Source: Zerene cesonia (taxonomy: Eukaryota; Arthropoda; Insecta; Lepidoptera; Pieridae). From it: DNA of 64,000 nucleotides. The stretch is taken from assembly GCF_012273895.1 (NCBI RefSeq), contig NC_052115.1, positions 1,550,001-1,614,000 of the forward strand, given 5' to 3'. The notes below the pieces were generated by a model that saw only the letters and a program-made list of their open reading frames with translations, was not told the DNA's origin and did no database searches. This document shows positions 1-10,987 of the stretch, piece by piece (positions within the stretch are counted from its first letter, which is position 1; each line of letters opens with the position of its first letter). Position numbers and translations under genes: made by a program.

Positions 1-42
1 GGATACGGACCTACGCGGGTGAAACCGCGGGGCGCAGCTAGT
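1..42 (+). mobile_element. Hel-A, 3' end only (cut by window start)
   Basis: The window opens inside a Hel-A copy. The visible part has the 3' hairpin (CGCGG, loop GTGAAA, CCGCG) about 8 bases before the terminal CTAG, followed by T. The rest lies upstream of the window. Confidence 0.85.
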
Positions 43-1178
43 AATAAGTTTTTATTCATTAAACTAGTTTAAAACAAAGCATGACAAAATCAGTTATTTA
101 AGGTAAATTAGGAAAACAGTATAATATGAGAGCTGAATTCACAGCGAGATAATAAAGCCGATGAAATATTTCCTCTCCTTACATTAGGTTCCCTCGTAAA
201 AATGGTGAAAAATTTGACTGTCTGAAAAATTCCACTCGCCTGCAACGTGCGTGCGCTTACCTTACAGCATTTGAATACACCTGGGATATACGAAACTACA
301 TTTTTTACATTTTTATTAAATATTTTTTTAAATTACCACACTGTCACGTGTGCTAAATTTAACTGTCATGTATGTATGTCATACTTTGAATTACAGTAGT
401 ACATTAAAATACGGAGTTTCTTGCCGGCTCTTCTCTATAGAAACTGTAGTAAAATAATATGTTTCTTTATGATTTATAGCCCCGTTTTTCGAGTCTGTAA
501 CGTAATGTAATAAAAGTCCTAATATTATAAATAAAATAATTCTTTTCAAAAAATTCAAAATCAACGTCCCTGGTAGGGAAGTACCACTCTAGTTTCTTAA
601 ATTCAAACAACTGAGAACAATTTGCCATTTCACACAAAAAGCATCACGCCAATTGGAAAACCCACAGAGTTATCGAGTAACGAATATAAAAAAAACACAA
701 TCGAATTAACGTCTTCCTTTTTTGGGAGCGCCTGTAAAAAAACTGAATTGCAAAGTTACGTTTTTTAATCAAATTACAAGCCTTATCCAAAGCTACATTC
801 GTACCTCGCTCGGTTCAAAGTCAAGATTTTTATGAATAATTTATACAACACCCCGTTTTTATCGCAGCCCCTTCGATATAGCTGTTTGCTAAGATTCGCA
901 TGTAGGTACATTTCTGTTAACTTGTGAATAATTCGCAACATCTTTTATTGTTCGATAGAGTCATTTCGCAGGCATTTTAGGCGCGGGCTGATATGGAAAA
1001 ACAGGTATAGAGCCATATTGAACTGGGAAACGGTGTAGCTTTTGTGTTTTGATAATTTTTAAGTTGAGATAAGAAGTTTTTGACAGTTATCTTAATATTT
1101 TTAGTATTATAATTAACTGATTTTGCGCACTACGCCTGTACATACAAAAACAAACACTAAACCTCTCAACTATAGAGT
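43..1178. other. AT-rich anonymous stretch with two repeat relics
   Basis: No gene is visible. It holds a LINE-tail-2 relic at 400-450 and a weak Repeat G relic at about 600-740 (ATCGAGTAACGAA and a T-rich end followed by GGAGCGCC). The remainder is AT-rich DNA with no recognisable element. Confidence 0.6.
400..450 (-). mobile_element. LINE-tail-2 relic
   Basis: The stretch GAGTTTCTTGCCGGCTCTTC is the reverse complement of the GAGCCGGCAAGAA motif that ends the better copy at 9514-9634. Only the distal part survives, and the identification rests on that motif. Confidence 0.5.
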
Positions 1179-1240
1179 ACTAGCTGCGCCCCGCGGTTTC
1201 ACCCGCGTAAGTCCGTATCCCGTAGGTATATCGGGATAAA

Positions 1241-1351
1241 AAGTTGCCTATATTTAATTTTTAGTTTTATAGCATTGAAATGCTTTATAAATGAGAAATT
1301 TTGAAAGAATAGAGATTTCTATTCTTTCAAAATTTCTCAAGTTGCCTATAT
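1241..1351. repeat. 98-bp insertion with a perfect 22-bp hairpin, flanked by 13-bp repeats
   Basis: AAGTTGCCTATAT occurs at 1241-1253 and again at 1339-1351. Undisturbed Hel-A copies have this sequence once, so one copy is a duplication. The inserted DNA contains a perfect stem at 1292-1313 and 1318-1339 with a 4-base loop, preceded by a small AGCATT/AATGCT stem at 1271-1284. It looks like a tiny foldback element or a replication-slippage product; the class is not determined. Confidence 0.75.
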
Positions 1352-1378
1352 GTTATTCCAGTTGTCCAGCTGTCTACG

Positions 1379-1409
<31 letters not shown>

Positions 1410-1701
1410 CATAGCGGGCAACTGAGCTGGTGGTTCGCCTGATGGTAAGCGATCACCACCGCCCATAAACATTCGCAAAGGTAGTAGTACCTCTGCGAAT
1501 GCGCTGTCCGCTTTTATGGGGTAAGGGAAAAGGAAAGGATTAACGACTGGAAAGAAGGAATGGACTAGGGTGGGTGAGGAAAAGGAAACGGGCCTCCGGC
1601 TCCCCCACTCACCGTACGAAACACAGTGGCATGCCACTATTTCACGCCGGTTTTCTGTTGTCTGTGTCCCAATTCGTGCCGAAGCGTCCTCAACTCCCAC
1701 A
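1379..1701 (-). mobile_element. SINE-1, full length, inside Hel-A
   Basis: A 27-base T run (the reversed poly(A) tail) is followed by TATGTCATAGCGGGC, the motif GGTGGTTCGCCTGATGG, an internal palindrome around TTCGCA...TGCGAA, and the other end CGACTCCCACA-like (here CAACTCCCACA). It is near full length against the copy at 22047-22370. The short open frames here are inside this repeat. Target duplication is short or unclear (TACGT on both sides). Confidence 0.85.
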
Positions 1702-1811
1702 ATAAAACGTACGTACTAAATTTCATTGCAATCGGTTCTGTAGTTTTTGCGTGAAAGAGCAACAAACACACACACATCCTTAAAAACATTCGCATTTATA
1801 ATATTAGTAGG

Positions 1812-2038
1812 ACTAGCTTTCCTCTTATGGCTTTGTCCGTATAATCAAAATATGTACAGTACTGGGGATTTCCCCACACAGTCTCCGACACGTGGAATTA
1901 CCGAAATAAAAAAACAAAAACTATTCTTTGTTTTTCAAATAATATCTATATTAAATTATATCCAAATTGGTTCAGTGGTTCAGGCGTGAAGAAGAGGCAT
2001 ATACGAGTTATTTTTACATTCGTAATATTAGTCTTGAT
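1812..2038 (-). mobile_element. Hel-E, abutting Hel-A
   Basis: It starts ACTAG at 1812, contains GGTTCAGTGGTTCAGGCGTG then AAGAAGAGGCATA, and ends ATATTAGTCTTGAT. The host A (1812) and T (2038) fit an A/T insertion. It shares the A with the preceding Hel-A, so the two are back to back. Confidence 0.65.
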
Positions 2039-3044
2039 GAGTTTAGATGTACCGCAAGTTGCATAGTTCCCTATGATATTATTCGAAATGATAAATATGA
2101 TAATTTATGATATAAAATAAATAAAAAAATAGACTGTAAAACTAACAATCACCTAAATTCAGGTCAGCATTCAGTGCCTTGGGTAATCTCTAGTATTCAG
2201 CAACATTATGTGGTTTGAAGAGTAATAAATAGTTACGGAGATTTTTAGGATTTTGACCTTTAACAGAACATTAATTCGCGGTCAGAGTTTTATTGCTAAC
2301 TCGCCGAATTTAATGGGAAGTGCCTGGATTATTGTTCAGTAGTTTTCCGTAAATACACTAGCGATTTATATGCTTTCTCTTCATGAATTTATTTAAACTT
2401 CTAGTTTTTTACTTGCTCCTTATAGAAGTTTTTAGTTCGACATTCGTTTTCGAAGAAATTTTCTCCCAGTAGTCATATCTGTTTTAATCCTCACTTATAA
2501 TCCACCAATTGTAGTTAAATACGTTAGGTTCCTTTTCTTTCTATATACAATTACGTTACATACAAAAATATATTATTTTTGCAAATGCCTTATTTATAAA
2601 GTTTCTACAATAAAAAATATTGATTCAATAAAATCATTATTATTTAAACTACATCATGTCCAAATCTCAACGAAATGCGTTCAGAAATCTGCTTATATTA
2701 TGACATAGAAGGTTCACTGTGATTTCTGTCAACTCACACTTGTCCATGGACAGTTATGCCCTACATATGTAGGGTAGGTATATACCTGCGGTGGAAAAAC
2801 GCTAAAGGTACATCATCATCCCTTGATATAAACAAAGCGCTATCGTAAAAAAAAGCTGCTGCAAAATTCTGAAAAACCGCTTTCCATATTCGATACAAAT
2901 CCCTTACATAAACGCGCAATGCGGCCAAGACAACAAAGCTGAAAGTTATTGTCTTTAGCTGTTGAATAAATAAATGGATCCGTTGAAGATTTATCCCAGC
3001 TCGAGCAAATACAAAAATCATTTGAACTAGTTTTTTTTTCAGAG
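2039..3044. other. Anonymous AT-rich DNA
   Basis: No gene, repeat or RNA was recognised. A short minus-strand open frame at 2761-3021 has no recognisable domain and AT-driven composition; I do not call it a gene. Confidence 0.5.
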
Positions 3045-3140
3045 ATTTTTTTATGTCATCGTCCGCTAAGGAACATTAGGAGAGGCTTAGGAATAGACTA
3101 GGAAGGGTGAGGAAAAGGAAACGGGCGGCCGGCTCCTGCG
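3045..3140 (-). mobile_element. SINE-1 relic
   Basis: A T run followed by TATGTCATCGTCCGCTAAGG and, later, the GGTGAGGAAAAGGAAACGGG motif of the SINE-1 body. The middle and the 5' end are deleted. Confidence 0.7.
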
Positions 3141-4020
3141 TAAATGGGTAAAGAAATATAGTAATGATAAATTTTAAGAATGACTTTTTGTGACATATTA
3201 AGGACAACTATCGCGTGACTTAACTGTACTTACGTGTAATAAGTATAATTTCATCAGTATCGTTACAGTATAGAAAGCTAAGATGGTTTCATACACTAAC
3301 TAGTGATTTTTTACTAACAAAGCATAGAACTTTTAACTTAAGTTATCTGAACATTCTGTGTTGGTATATGTAAAAAATATTTTATTCCTTTCTTTCTTGC
3401 TATATTAATAATATTTATTACATTACAAAAATGAAATTAAAATTATTTACTTCCTTCACAATTTCCCCGTAAACAATGCTTATAAAAAAGTCACAATTAT
3501 GGATCTTAATTGAAATTAAATATTTAGTATATTTTTTAATAAAAAATTCAGTCTTCGTAATACCAAAACGATTGCCACCCTACATCTGGATATTGGTTTA
3601 TGAAGAATTTAAAGCGCGCATTTGGCCGGATATTAGCTACATCCGTTAAACCGGTGTCGGTTAATACGGAACGAAGGAGTGAATTAATCATGCACATATA
3701 AGTTATATCATATTTTTGAAGCTCGTGAAGTGGATGGATGGGTATAGATGGATAGATGAATGGATGTAGGTATACAATACAATACAATATGTGTTGGCAT
3801 CAATCAGTACCCACATTTATATGTGTTGAATAAAGTATTCAACACATGTAAATGAGGAAGATTAACGAATGAAGATGAAAGATGAAGAAAACAGCTTTTT
3901 TGTAAAAAAAATAATGATTTTTTATGAAATAATTTACATTAAGTGGTAGTTTTAAAGCACCTTTCACGTGACATAACACAGCGGTTTAAAGGTTTAGAAT
4001 GGATCTTAATGAATTCAAGC
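3141..4020. other. Anonymous AT-rich DNA with a GGAT-rich tract
   Basis: No gene recognised. It holds a degenerate GGAT/GATA microsatellite at about 3728-3770 and the hairpin at 3814-3854. Confidence 0.5.
3814..3854. repeat. 19-bp hairpin with a 3-base loop
   Basis: The arms at 3814-3832 and 3836-3854 pair over 19 positions with one T/C mismatch that would be a G-U wobble in RNA. The stem centre is ATGTGTTGAATA, loop AAG. It is too short for a typical microRNA precursor; it may be a terminator-like or foldback relic. Confidence 0.6.
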
Positions 4021-4105
4021 CCCAAGAGGATGAAATAGGGGATGAAAGTTTGTAGCATAAACATTTATTTTGCCCACGTGGGCGAATCTGCCGGCAACAG
4101 CTAGT
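4021..4105 (+). mobile_element. Hel-D 3' half
   Basis: The body motif GATGAAATAGGGGATGAAAG and the end GGGCGAATCTGCCGGCAACAGCTAG plus host T match the reverse complement of the minus-strand Hel-D copies near 54 kb (ends split here: GGGCGAATCTG and CCGGCAACAGCTAG). The 5' half is lost. The palindrome GCCCACGTGGGC belongs to the 3' hairpin region. Confidence 0.65.
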
Positions 4106-4590
4106 TATTTGTAGTTCAAATAACGACGGGAAACTGTTATTAATTACTATAATTTCATAAATATTTGCAATTACAAAATTATAGGTTAAATAAAAAAAAA
4201 TCTTGTTTTTTAAAGACACATAAAAGGAAGCATTTCTATCTAAAAACCTTCTAAAGTAATCAACTAAAACACTCTTGAAGGCCCTCAAAAATCCATTGAA
4301 ACTCATATTTACTAGAAATAGCCGATAACAAATCTGATCATTAGTCACGGATGCTTTTAGCGGATTATCCGGGTCGATCGAACATTGCCTATCCGTGATT
4401 CGTGTAGGGTGACCATTACTGCGTGGCTCTCGGATAATAGTGGGACTCTCATGTTATAGTTACGGTGTAGTATAGCTAGATTAAAATATACCTAGATTTT
4501 AAGGTGCAAGGTAAGCATGTTTCTTTTATTACTGACATGTTAGTGGGATTGGTCCTTGAGTAACCCATGATAGTTGATTATTTATGATTT
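4106..4590. other. Anonymous AT-rich DNA
   Basis: Nothing recognised except a moderately GC-richer patch at 4340-4460 (CGGATTATCCGGGTCGATCG) without coding signal. Confidence 0.5.
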
Positions 4591-4812
4591 ACTAGCTGCG
4601 CCCGCGATTTCACCCACTTAAGTCCGTATCCTGTAGGAATATCGGGATAAAAATCGCGTATCGTTGCCTGTATGTTATTTTTCTTGTTCAGCTATCTACG
4701 TACTAAATTTCATTGCAATCAATTCAGTAGTCTTTGCGTGAAAGAGCAACAAACACACACACATCCTTACAAACTTTCGCATCTATAATATTAATATTAA
4801 CATTAGTAGGAT
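4591..4812 (-). mobile_element. Hel-A, full length, diverged
   Basis: ACTAG at 4591 to AGTAGGAT at 4812. Substitutions in the 3' hairpin and a small local duplication (TAATATTAATATTAACATTAG) near its TC end suggest an older copy. Confidence 0.85.
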
Positions 4813-6069
4813 GATATAGAGGTAGGTAGTTATTAGACCAAGTATAATTAAAAAAATAGCGTGACCATCTTTTAATATTAAATAATGAAAAATTCTTTTT
4901 GTTCATTTGTATTATTAAATCTAAGAAACAGCCCCTTGATGTTATGACATTAGACTCATGTCTGATTGATTGTTTTAAAAGCTTTCACAATGTAACGAGA
5001 AATACATTTCTCTGTGAAAAAGGTCACCCACGATCCAGGGTGGAGGTATACTCCAGATCCTTAAATAAGACCAACCTATCTATTAGATACATAAATAGGA
5101 TTCAACCGTTTGCTATCAAACATAAAACATACACCAAGTGGTTAAAAGCCTTCTCGTTTAAAAAAAGCCAAAAATGATTATTGAAAACCTCCTTCGTTTT
5201 TTGGAAATGTCACTTGGAGAGAACGTAGCCTGCCTGGGCAGATATCAAAACCAATAAAGAAATTCTCGCACCTATTATCACAGCAATAAGGAACACACCA
5301 ACCGTTCACTTCGCCCACAACAACACTGATTTTTCTCAACAAACCAATATGTATTTCTCGTTTACCTATACCATTATTCGTGTGTTTATAGAGGCCTCAA
5401 CCCAAACATCGCACATACGGATTATTCAAATCTAAAGCAAGGGACAATGTTTTACAATACGACAAACAGCTCTGGCTCCCTGCTGGCGAAACTACAGTAA
5501 ATATGAATGTTTGCCCAACCCAAGTCTTGTTTAAATGGGACTCAATGTAATCAAATATTTGTTGGGATTTTTGTTAAGGATAAATTTAATTGTGTTAAGA
5601 TTTTGAGCTAGATCTGAACATTGTGGTGCGAGCGTAAGAGCAAATTTTGAAGCTAATACATTTTTCATTGTTGTTTGACTTTTATAGTCTATAAATAAGA
5701 GAAAATATATGATTATCACACAAACAAAATGGAAACAAGCAATGCTTAACCCGCGTTCGACATTTACCAACTTTGAAACTAGGTTTTTTTTTAAGTGGGG
5801 AAATCTTGCATTCGGGGAAGGAGCCGTGGGTTATGTTGGATTCCTACCGACTAAAACCCCACTGTGTTCCAACGCGCTGCTTTAGACCGGACTGCGGGAA
5901 CACATTGTACTCTTGTACTCTACCGCGTGGGCACTAGGTTCACGTTACCTGCATATTGCCCATTCACACCGTGTTAAAAATTTGTTCTTGCAATCTCAAT
6001 TTGTTAGCAAATTTCGATAAAAGTTAAGTAAAGTTAACGGGTTTAATGTAGGTATATCTACAATAGCTG
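4813..6069. other. Anonymous DNA with a GC-richer block at about 5790-5960
   Basis: No gene. The block at 5790-5960 (GGAGCCGTGGGTTATG, CTACCGCGTGGGCAC) is clearly GC-richer than its surroundings and resembles body sequence of lepidopteran retroposons, but I cannot name the family. The short open frame at 4899-5177 (+) has no recognisable domain. Confidence 0.45.
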
Positions 6070-6190
6070 TCCTACCAATATTATAAATGCGATAGTTTGT
6101 AAGGTTGTGTGTGTGTTTGTTGCTCTTGCACGCAAAAGGACTGAACACAACGGTTACAATGAAATTTGGTATGTAGATAGCTGGACAACA
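6070..6190 (+). mobile_element. Hel-A 5' part
   Basis: Starts TCCTACCAATATTATAAATG and continues through the GTGTGTGTGTTTGTTGCTC and GGTATGTAGATAGCTGGACA motifs, then breaks off. The CTAG end and the 3' hairpin are missing. Confidence 0.8.
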
Positions 6191-7734
6191 CAGTCCCTTC
6201 CAAGGAATGTCGGTGTTGTTTTTTGTAGAAAAGAAATATCTAATATTTGATTCTCAATATATTCCATAAAAAGACATTTTCCTAATATTAAGTAACGAAA
6301 TATACGCGAATAACAATGTACTGGGAAGCTTACGTGATATGGTACTTAGATTTTATTCTGTTTTTCCACGAGTCATCCCAGATAATGTTATTTCAGATAT
6401 CATGCTAGTGAATATACAATGTCTAAAAGGTATTCTTTCGCTAGCTGTGTACCGTGACTTTCCTTGTTTTTCATATCTCAAATGTCAGTTAGTGTAGGCT
6501 TAAAAAACACAAGCTCGATGTTTTAAATTCACATTTGTGTAAGAAACGGTTAATACTTTAAATACTTACGTGATTTATTTATGAGTATCTGATATCCATT
6601 AATCACAATAATTTAAGAGCACAATTAAAACAATGGAAAATATATAAATCTATCTGAAGCTGTCTCCAACAAGTTAGACTTTAACGTGGATGTATATAGA
6701 CTAGATTTACTTATGTACCAATTTAAGATTTTCTTCCCTCTTTCTAGTTAAAGGGATAAAAGTCCTTTGAAACAGTGCCGTATTTAATTAAATAAATGTA
6801 TGAAGATTAACCCTTTTTACATACATTTAGATAGGGTTTGGGCTTGACCTATGATTATCGGAATGTGTTCATTTACTAAGGTTCATAATAATTTTTGCCT
6901 GTATAATATATTTTTTGTTTATTAATATGTAGTATGGAACCTTTTAATGTGTGATTGATTATTTGTTATTAAGTTAACATAATTGAATTATTGATATCAT
7001 TGGATTTTAATAATGTTAATAATAAACAAGTTAATATCGCTGTCATATATTAATGTATTATAACTTTTAAATAAACGTATTAACCAAACAATATAACATG
7101 GATTTTCAGATTTATCATATTTATCACTTCCAGGACCATACAGCCGTGTGTCAAACCGTATGTCCATACATCATGGCGTTTCGACGTCACCGATGGTCGA
7201 ATAAATCTTATTTTAGCACCCTTTAACGATCACCAGCTGAAATTTGTTTATCTGCGTCACTACGGAGTCGCGTATTTGTCTCTTTACGCATTGTTTCCGA
7301 CAGATTTAGGTGAAACTATTTGTTATTTGTATGTTTGTTCATTTTTAACTCACGCAAGGGGTTATACGTGTGACGTCGATGCCTGTATGTATGTGGCATA
7401 GTAGCTCCCTAACGGATGGGCCGATTTCGAGGTTTCTTCATTGGATAGTCAGTTTTCGTGAGGTTATTCTTTGCTATGTTTGATAATCGTTCACAAAGAT
7501 GACCGCCGCTATGGAATGGAGTACAGTTTTATTCAACTCCCTCAAAATGACTATGAAATGAAACAGCTGGACTAGTAAAATACTATGTCAAATTTCAACG
7601 ACAAGACAAGCTGAGGTCCGAGGTTTTTTTTGTTTAAGTATAATTTTATATATAGCATAACAACATAAAATACCGTTTTGATAAACCTTTTAATTAATGA
7701 TGATCTCATAGATACATTTTTTAATGTTAAAATC
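6191..7734. other. Anonymous AT-rich DNA
   Basis: No gene recognised. A GC-richer patch at 7142-7290 (GTTTCGACGTCACCGATGG) lacks a coding frame. At 7395-7500 there is a weak Helitron-like body (CCCTAACGGATGGGCCGATT). Confidence 0.45.
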
Positions 7735-7892
7735 GTGCTGGCCTCCGGCTTCCTCACCCACCGAACGAAAAATAAAAAAAGATACACTCTCATGTAACTA
7801 TTTTCCGCCGATATTCTGTGGGAGTGTGGTAATTTCTGGTAATTTCTGGTGCTGGCCCATACGCGGCGAAGCGTGCTCGACTCCCACATGAA
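7735..7892 (-). mobile_element. SINE-1, 5' half
   Basis: GGCCTCCGGCTTCCTCACCC through GAAGCGTGCTCGACTCCCAC. The poly(T) side is gone. It contains a small internal tandem (GGTAATTTCT twice at 7827-7849). Confidence 0.75.
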
Positions 7893-8041
7893 GAAATATG
7901 TGTATAAAAATATTTAAACAAAGGATATTTTGACTCTTTAACTCTTTAATTATATTATGAATTATCATCATCATACATCCCTTTAATAATTTATTTCGAA
8001 GGTAGTTTAATCTTTGTCAATATAAAACATTACTAAATCCT

Positions 8042-8243
8042 ATCCTACTAATATTATAAATGTGAAAGTTTGTAAGGATGTGTGTGTGTTTGTTGCTCTT
8101 TCACGCAAAAACTACTGAACCGATTGCAATGAAATTTGGTATGTAGATAGCTGGACAACTGGAATAACATATAGGCAACTTTTTATCCCGATATTCCTAC
8201 AAGATACAGACTTACGCGGGTGAAACCGCCTGCTGCAGGTAGT
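8042..8243 (+). mobile_element. Hel-A, full length
   Basis: Host A at 8042, then TCCTACTAATATTATAAATG, ending near GCAGGTAGT at 8243. The 3' hairpin and CTAG are mutated (CCGCCTGCTGCAGGTAG), so the 3' end is degenerate. Confidence 0.85.
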
Positions 8244-8617
8244 ATAATTACAATTTAAATTAAAATTAAAAAAAAAATGTCAATAAATTAACTCTCCACT
8301 AGTTAATACTCTCCAAGAGTCTCGACCGATTAGATCTTTTTTCATTGGGTCCATCAACAGCAGCATTGATTCCGGCTATTCAGATTATAATCTAGTATTA
8401 ATAAAATCCAAGAGAGGGACTACGAATTATTTTCTTGTACATACATTTAGAAATTGAAGATTTTAAAACGGATTTCGAATGCCATTTATTCATTATATTA
8501 ATTAGCCCGACGTTTCGAAAACTTTTAGAGCGAGGAGCGGGGAGACTCCCCGTGAGTCTTTAATTTCTAAACTAGAAAAAATATCTTACAAACTTAAACT
8601 TTTTTAAAAACGAATCC
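8244..8617. other. Anonymous DNA
   Basis: No gene. A GCGAGGAGCGGGGAGACTCC patch at 8533-8552 is locally GC-rich and unexplained. Confidence 0.4.
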
Positions 8618-8790
8618 TCGTCAAATTATCAGATCTAGACCAAATTTAAATGGGATCAAATGACATTAAGAGACTTTGAATTAAAAAATTATCACACAAA
8701 TTAGTCTTACCAGTATAAAGCTATGACGTAACAAACACAAAAGAATACTCGAATTGAGTATCTCCTCCTTTTTTAAAGTCGATTTAAAAA
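8618..8790 (+). mobile_element. Repeat G
   Basis: Contains GATCTAGACCAAATTTAAAT followed by GGGATCAAATGAC, and ends CTCCTCCTTTTTTAAAGTCG. I recognise this pattern (GGGACCACATG body, CTCCTCCTTTTTTGAAGTCGG end) as a common dispersed insect repeat. Class is uncertain. Confidence 0.55.
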
Positions 8791-9144
8791 TATCTAGGTA
8801 GTAGCCCATCGTATAGTCTAAACTAGGCACGTAATTCTCATAGTTCAGAAGCTCTAGGAAATCCTAGACCGCTCGAGGATTGCTAAAACGGAATGCTTCA
8901 AAGGATGCTTTTAAAAGTGCGGCTTTACCTTTGAAGGTGTAAAATAAATAAAAAGGCGAAATGGATTCGAGCGTTATTGAGATTACCTATATACTGCGCT
9001 TTTTCTAAGTCAACAAATTATGTATTCGTATGCACATAAGATAAGGTTTAAAAAGCTGAGTAAAGTTAGTTAAGGATTCTCTGAGTCGTCGAACGTCGAA
9101 ATATTTAATAAAACATTAACATTATATACATGCTCACTATACCA
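8791..9144. other. Anonymous DNA
   Basis: No gene or repeat recognised. Confidence 0.4.
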
Positions 9145-9385
9145 ATAAGCCCTAATATCATAAATGTGAAAATATTTCTGTCTGTTTGTCTGTTGTCACG
9201 CCTAAACCTTTACTGATTTGAATGTAATTTGGCACAGAGGTAGGACGAAGACGATTAATACGATTAACAGAAAGGACGTTGGATAGTTTTATCTCGAAAA
9301 TCCCACGGGAACAGGAACTATGTGAACATAACCCAGAACTATGTATTTTTTCTTTTCACTACATGGTCGAAGACGCGGGTGGAAC
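9145..9385 (+). mobile_element. Helitron-like relic
   Basis: The order CCTAATATCATAAATGTGAA, GTCTGTTTGTCTGTTGTCAC, GAATGTAATTTGGCACAGAGG and ATCCCACGGGAACAGGAAC follows the usual layout of these elements. The CTAG end is not intact, so the boundaries are approximate. Confidence 0.5.
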
Positions 9386-9454
9386 ACTTGTATAAAGTGA
9401 AAATATCTCATGCGAAATAGAATTCCTGTTCAAAAGTGTATAATTATATTATTA

Positions 9455-9480
9455 TTTCTTTCTTTCTTTCTTTCTTTTTT
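9455..9480. repeat. (TTTC)n microsatellite
   Basis: About five TTTC units followed by a T run. Confidence 0.9.
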
Positions 9481-9513
9481 CTATAATTTAAAAACCAATA
9501 CTATTGTATAAAG

Positions 9514-9634
9514 TCAAACTCAAACATTTTTATTCAATTATCTTTCTTATAGAAGCACTTTTAAATTGTCATAACACAGTTTTAACACTGACTGGTGAGG
9601 AAAGCAGTTTCGACAGAAAAGAGCCGGCAAGAAT
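9514..9634 (+). mobile_element. LINE-tail-2
   Basis: TCAAACTCAAACATTTTTAT, then TAGAAGCACTTTTAAATTGT, CACTGACTGGTGAGGAAAGC and GAGCCGGCAAGAAT. I recognise this as a widespread lepidopteran retroposon end. Matching pieces lie at 31068 and 400. Confidence 0.6.
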
Positions 9635-10409
9635 ATAAAATGCTCGACCTATCGACAAATTTCTTATTGTTATAATCAACACTTCTAATCAATGTCTATT
9701 AGGATTTTCAAATGAAATCGCATAAAATACATATAAATTTATAAGCATTTAGGTCTATTTCAAAGATCTTAAAGTAAGATTAAAACTAGACACATTTATT
9801 CTAAGCTCTGCGTTATATAAACTTATATTTTTGCTTAGCACCATCTGACCACCTCTACCGAGCATAATGTCGTAGTTAGTTTCAGGAGATTGTCAATTTG
9901 CGATGGCGACACAGGCTCGATGTGGTTGAGAAAATGTTTTTCGTATAATTTCATACTGGTTTTGTATAACATCTTTGTTTCTAGACAAATGTTATTAAGA
10001 TGTCATCTGATACGTGAAGAATCCTCTTTATGAATGTTAATGTCTTTTTATCAATATGCAAAGAATGTAATCTTAAAATATAGCGTCAAATCATCTGCAT
10101 TTTTTTTTAATAATTATTATACAGATAAAGAAATAAGAACTCTTTGTCAATACGGAGAAAAAGAATACAGTATATAACAGACTTATTTGCCAATTTTGTA
10201 CGTTCCTCGATTTTTTATTATTTCTGCATCAGATAAATAGTTCTCTGAAAATTTACATAGATATATTCAAAGGATTTTATGTAAGAAAACTACTAAAAAC
10301 TACTAATGTAACTTTTTAATAATATTGACTTAAAAAATATTTCACCATCATAAAAATACATTATTCCTGAGTGACACAAACATTATTTAGCCAGGAATAC
10401 CTGAGTGAT
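9635..10409. other. Anonymous AT-rich DNA
   Basis: No gene or repeat recognised. Confidence 0.4.
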
Positions 10410-10600
10410 ATCACTACATAGTATAAAATAAAGTCGCTTTCTCTGTCCCTATCTATGTATGCTTAAATTTCTAAAACTACGCAACGGATTTTGATGAGAG
10501 GTTTTTAATAGATAGAGTGATTCAAGAGGAAGGTTTATATGTATAAAAACATGTATTAAACTACTCCGAATTAACGCCTACGAAGCGGGCCAAAGCTAGT
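10410..10600 (+). mobile_element. Hel-C, full length
   Basis: Host A, then TCACTACATAGTATAAAATA, inner motifs CTACGCAACGGATTTTGATG and GTGATTCAAGAGGAAGG, ending CCAAAGCTAG plus T at 10600. This is the best copy of the family in the window. Confidence 0.8.
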
Positions 10601-10987
10601 AGGCTATATAATTTAATTTTTTAGCCACACGTAGCCGGGGCAAAGGGCATGTTAATAACTAAATTCCATTACATAAGTGCATTCTACTGGTCTTAATTAC
10701 AAATGCATAGTGCGAAGCTATTCAAGTTTTAGCCGTTCGGTTGGTAGTTCTATCGAGGAATAATTAGTTTATTTAATTAGTTCGTAATCATCGACTCGAG
10801 TGTAATTGCTTTTGAAATCATATAATTATGCAGTGGAGGAAATTTTCATTATTAAACTGGTACGAATGTAGGGTTTCATAAGCTTCACGGACTTTGAAAA
10901 GAAAATGGAAGACACAATATTATTTATTTGTTTATGAGTATTAGAAGAATGACGCACGCACATATTTATAGAATCAACTATCTTAAT
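10601..10987. other. Anonymous AT-rich DNA
   Basis: No gene or repeat recognised. Confidence 0.4.

Larger units (their letters stand above)
1179..1812 (-). mobile_element. Hel-A, full ends, interrupted by two insertions
   Basis: It reads ACTAG at 1179 and TAGTAGGA at 1805-1812, so both termini are present in minus orientation. The roughly 200-bp element is split by a 98-bp hairpin insertion (1241-1338) and by a full SINE-1 (1379-1701). Removing both restores a normal Hel-A. Its terminal A at 1812 is also the flanking A of the Hel-E that follows. Confidence 0.85.

Noticed and set aside
1404..1700. 98-codon minus-strand frame
   Set aside because: It lies wholly inside a SINE-1 copy.
4073..4086. 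GCCCACGTGGGC as an E-box regulatory site
   Set aside because: It is within the 3' hairpin region of a Hel-D element, so repeat structure explains it.
9455..9480. Possible functional TTTC tract
   Set aside because: Ordinary microsatellite, no associated signal.
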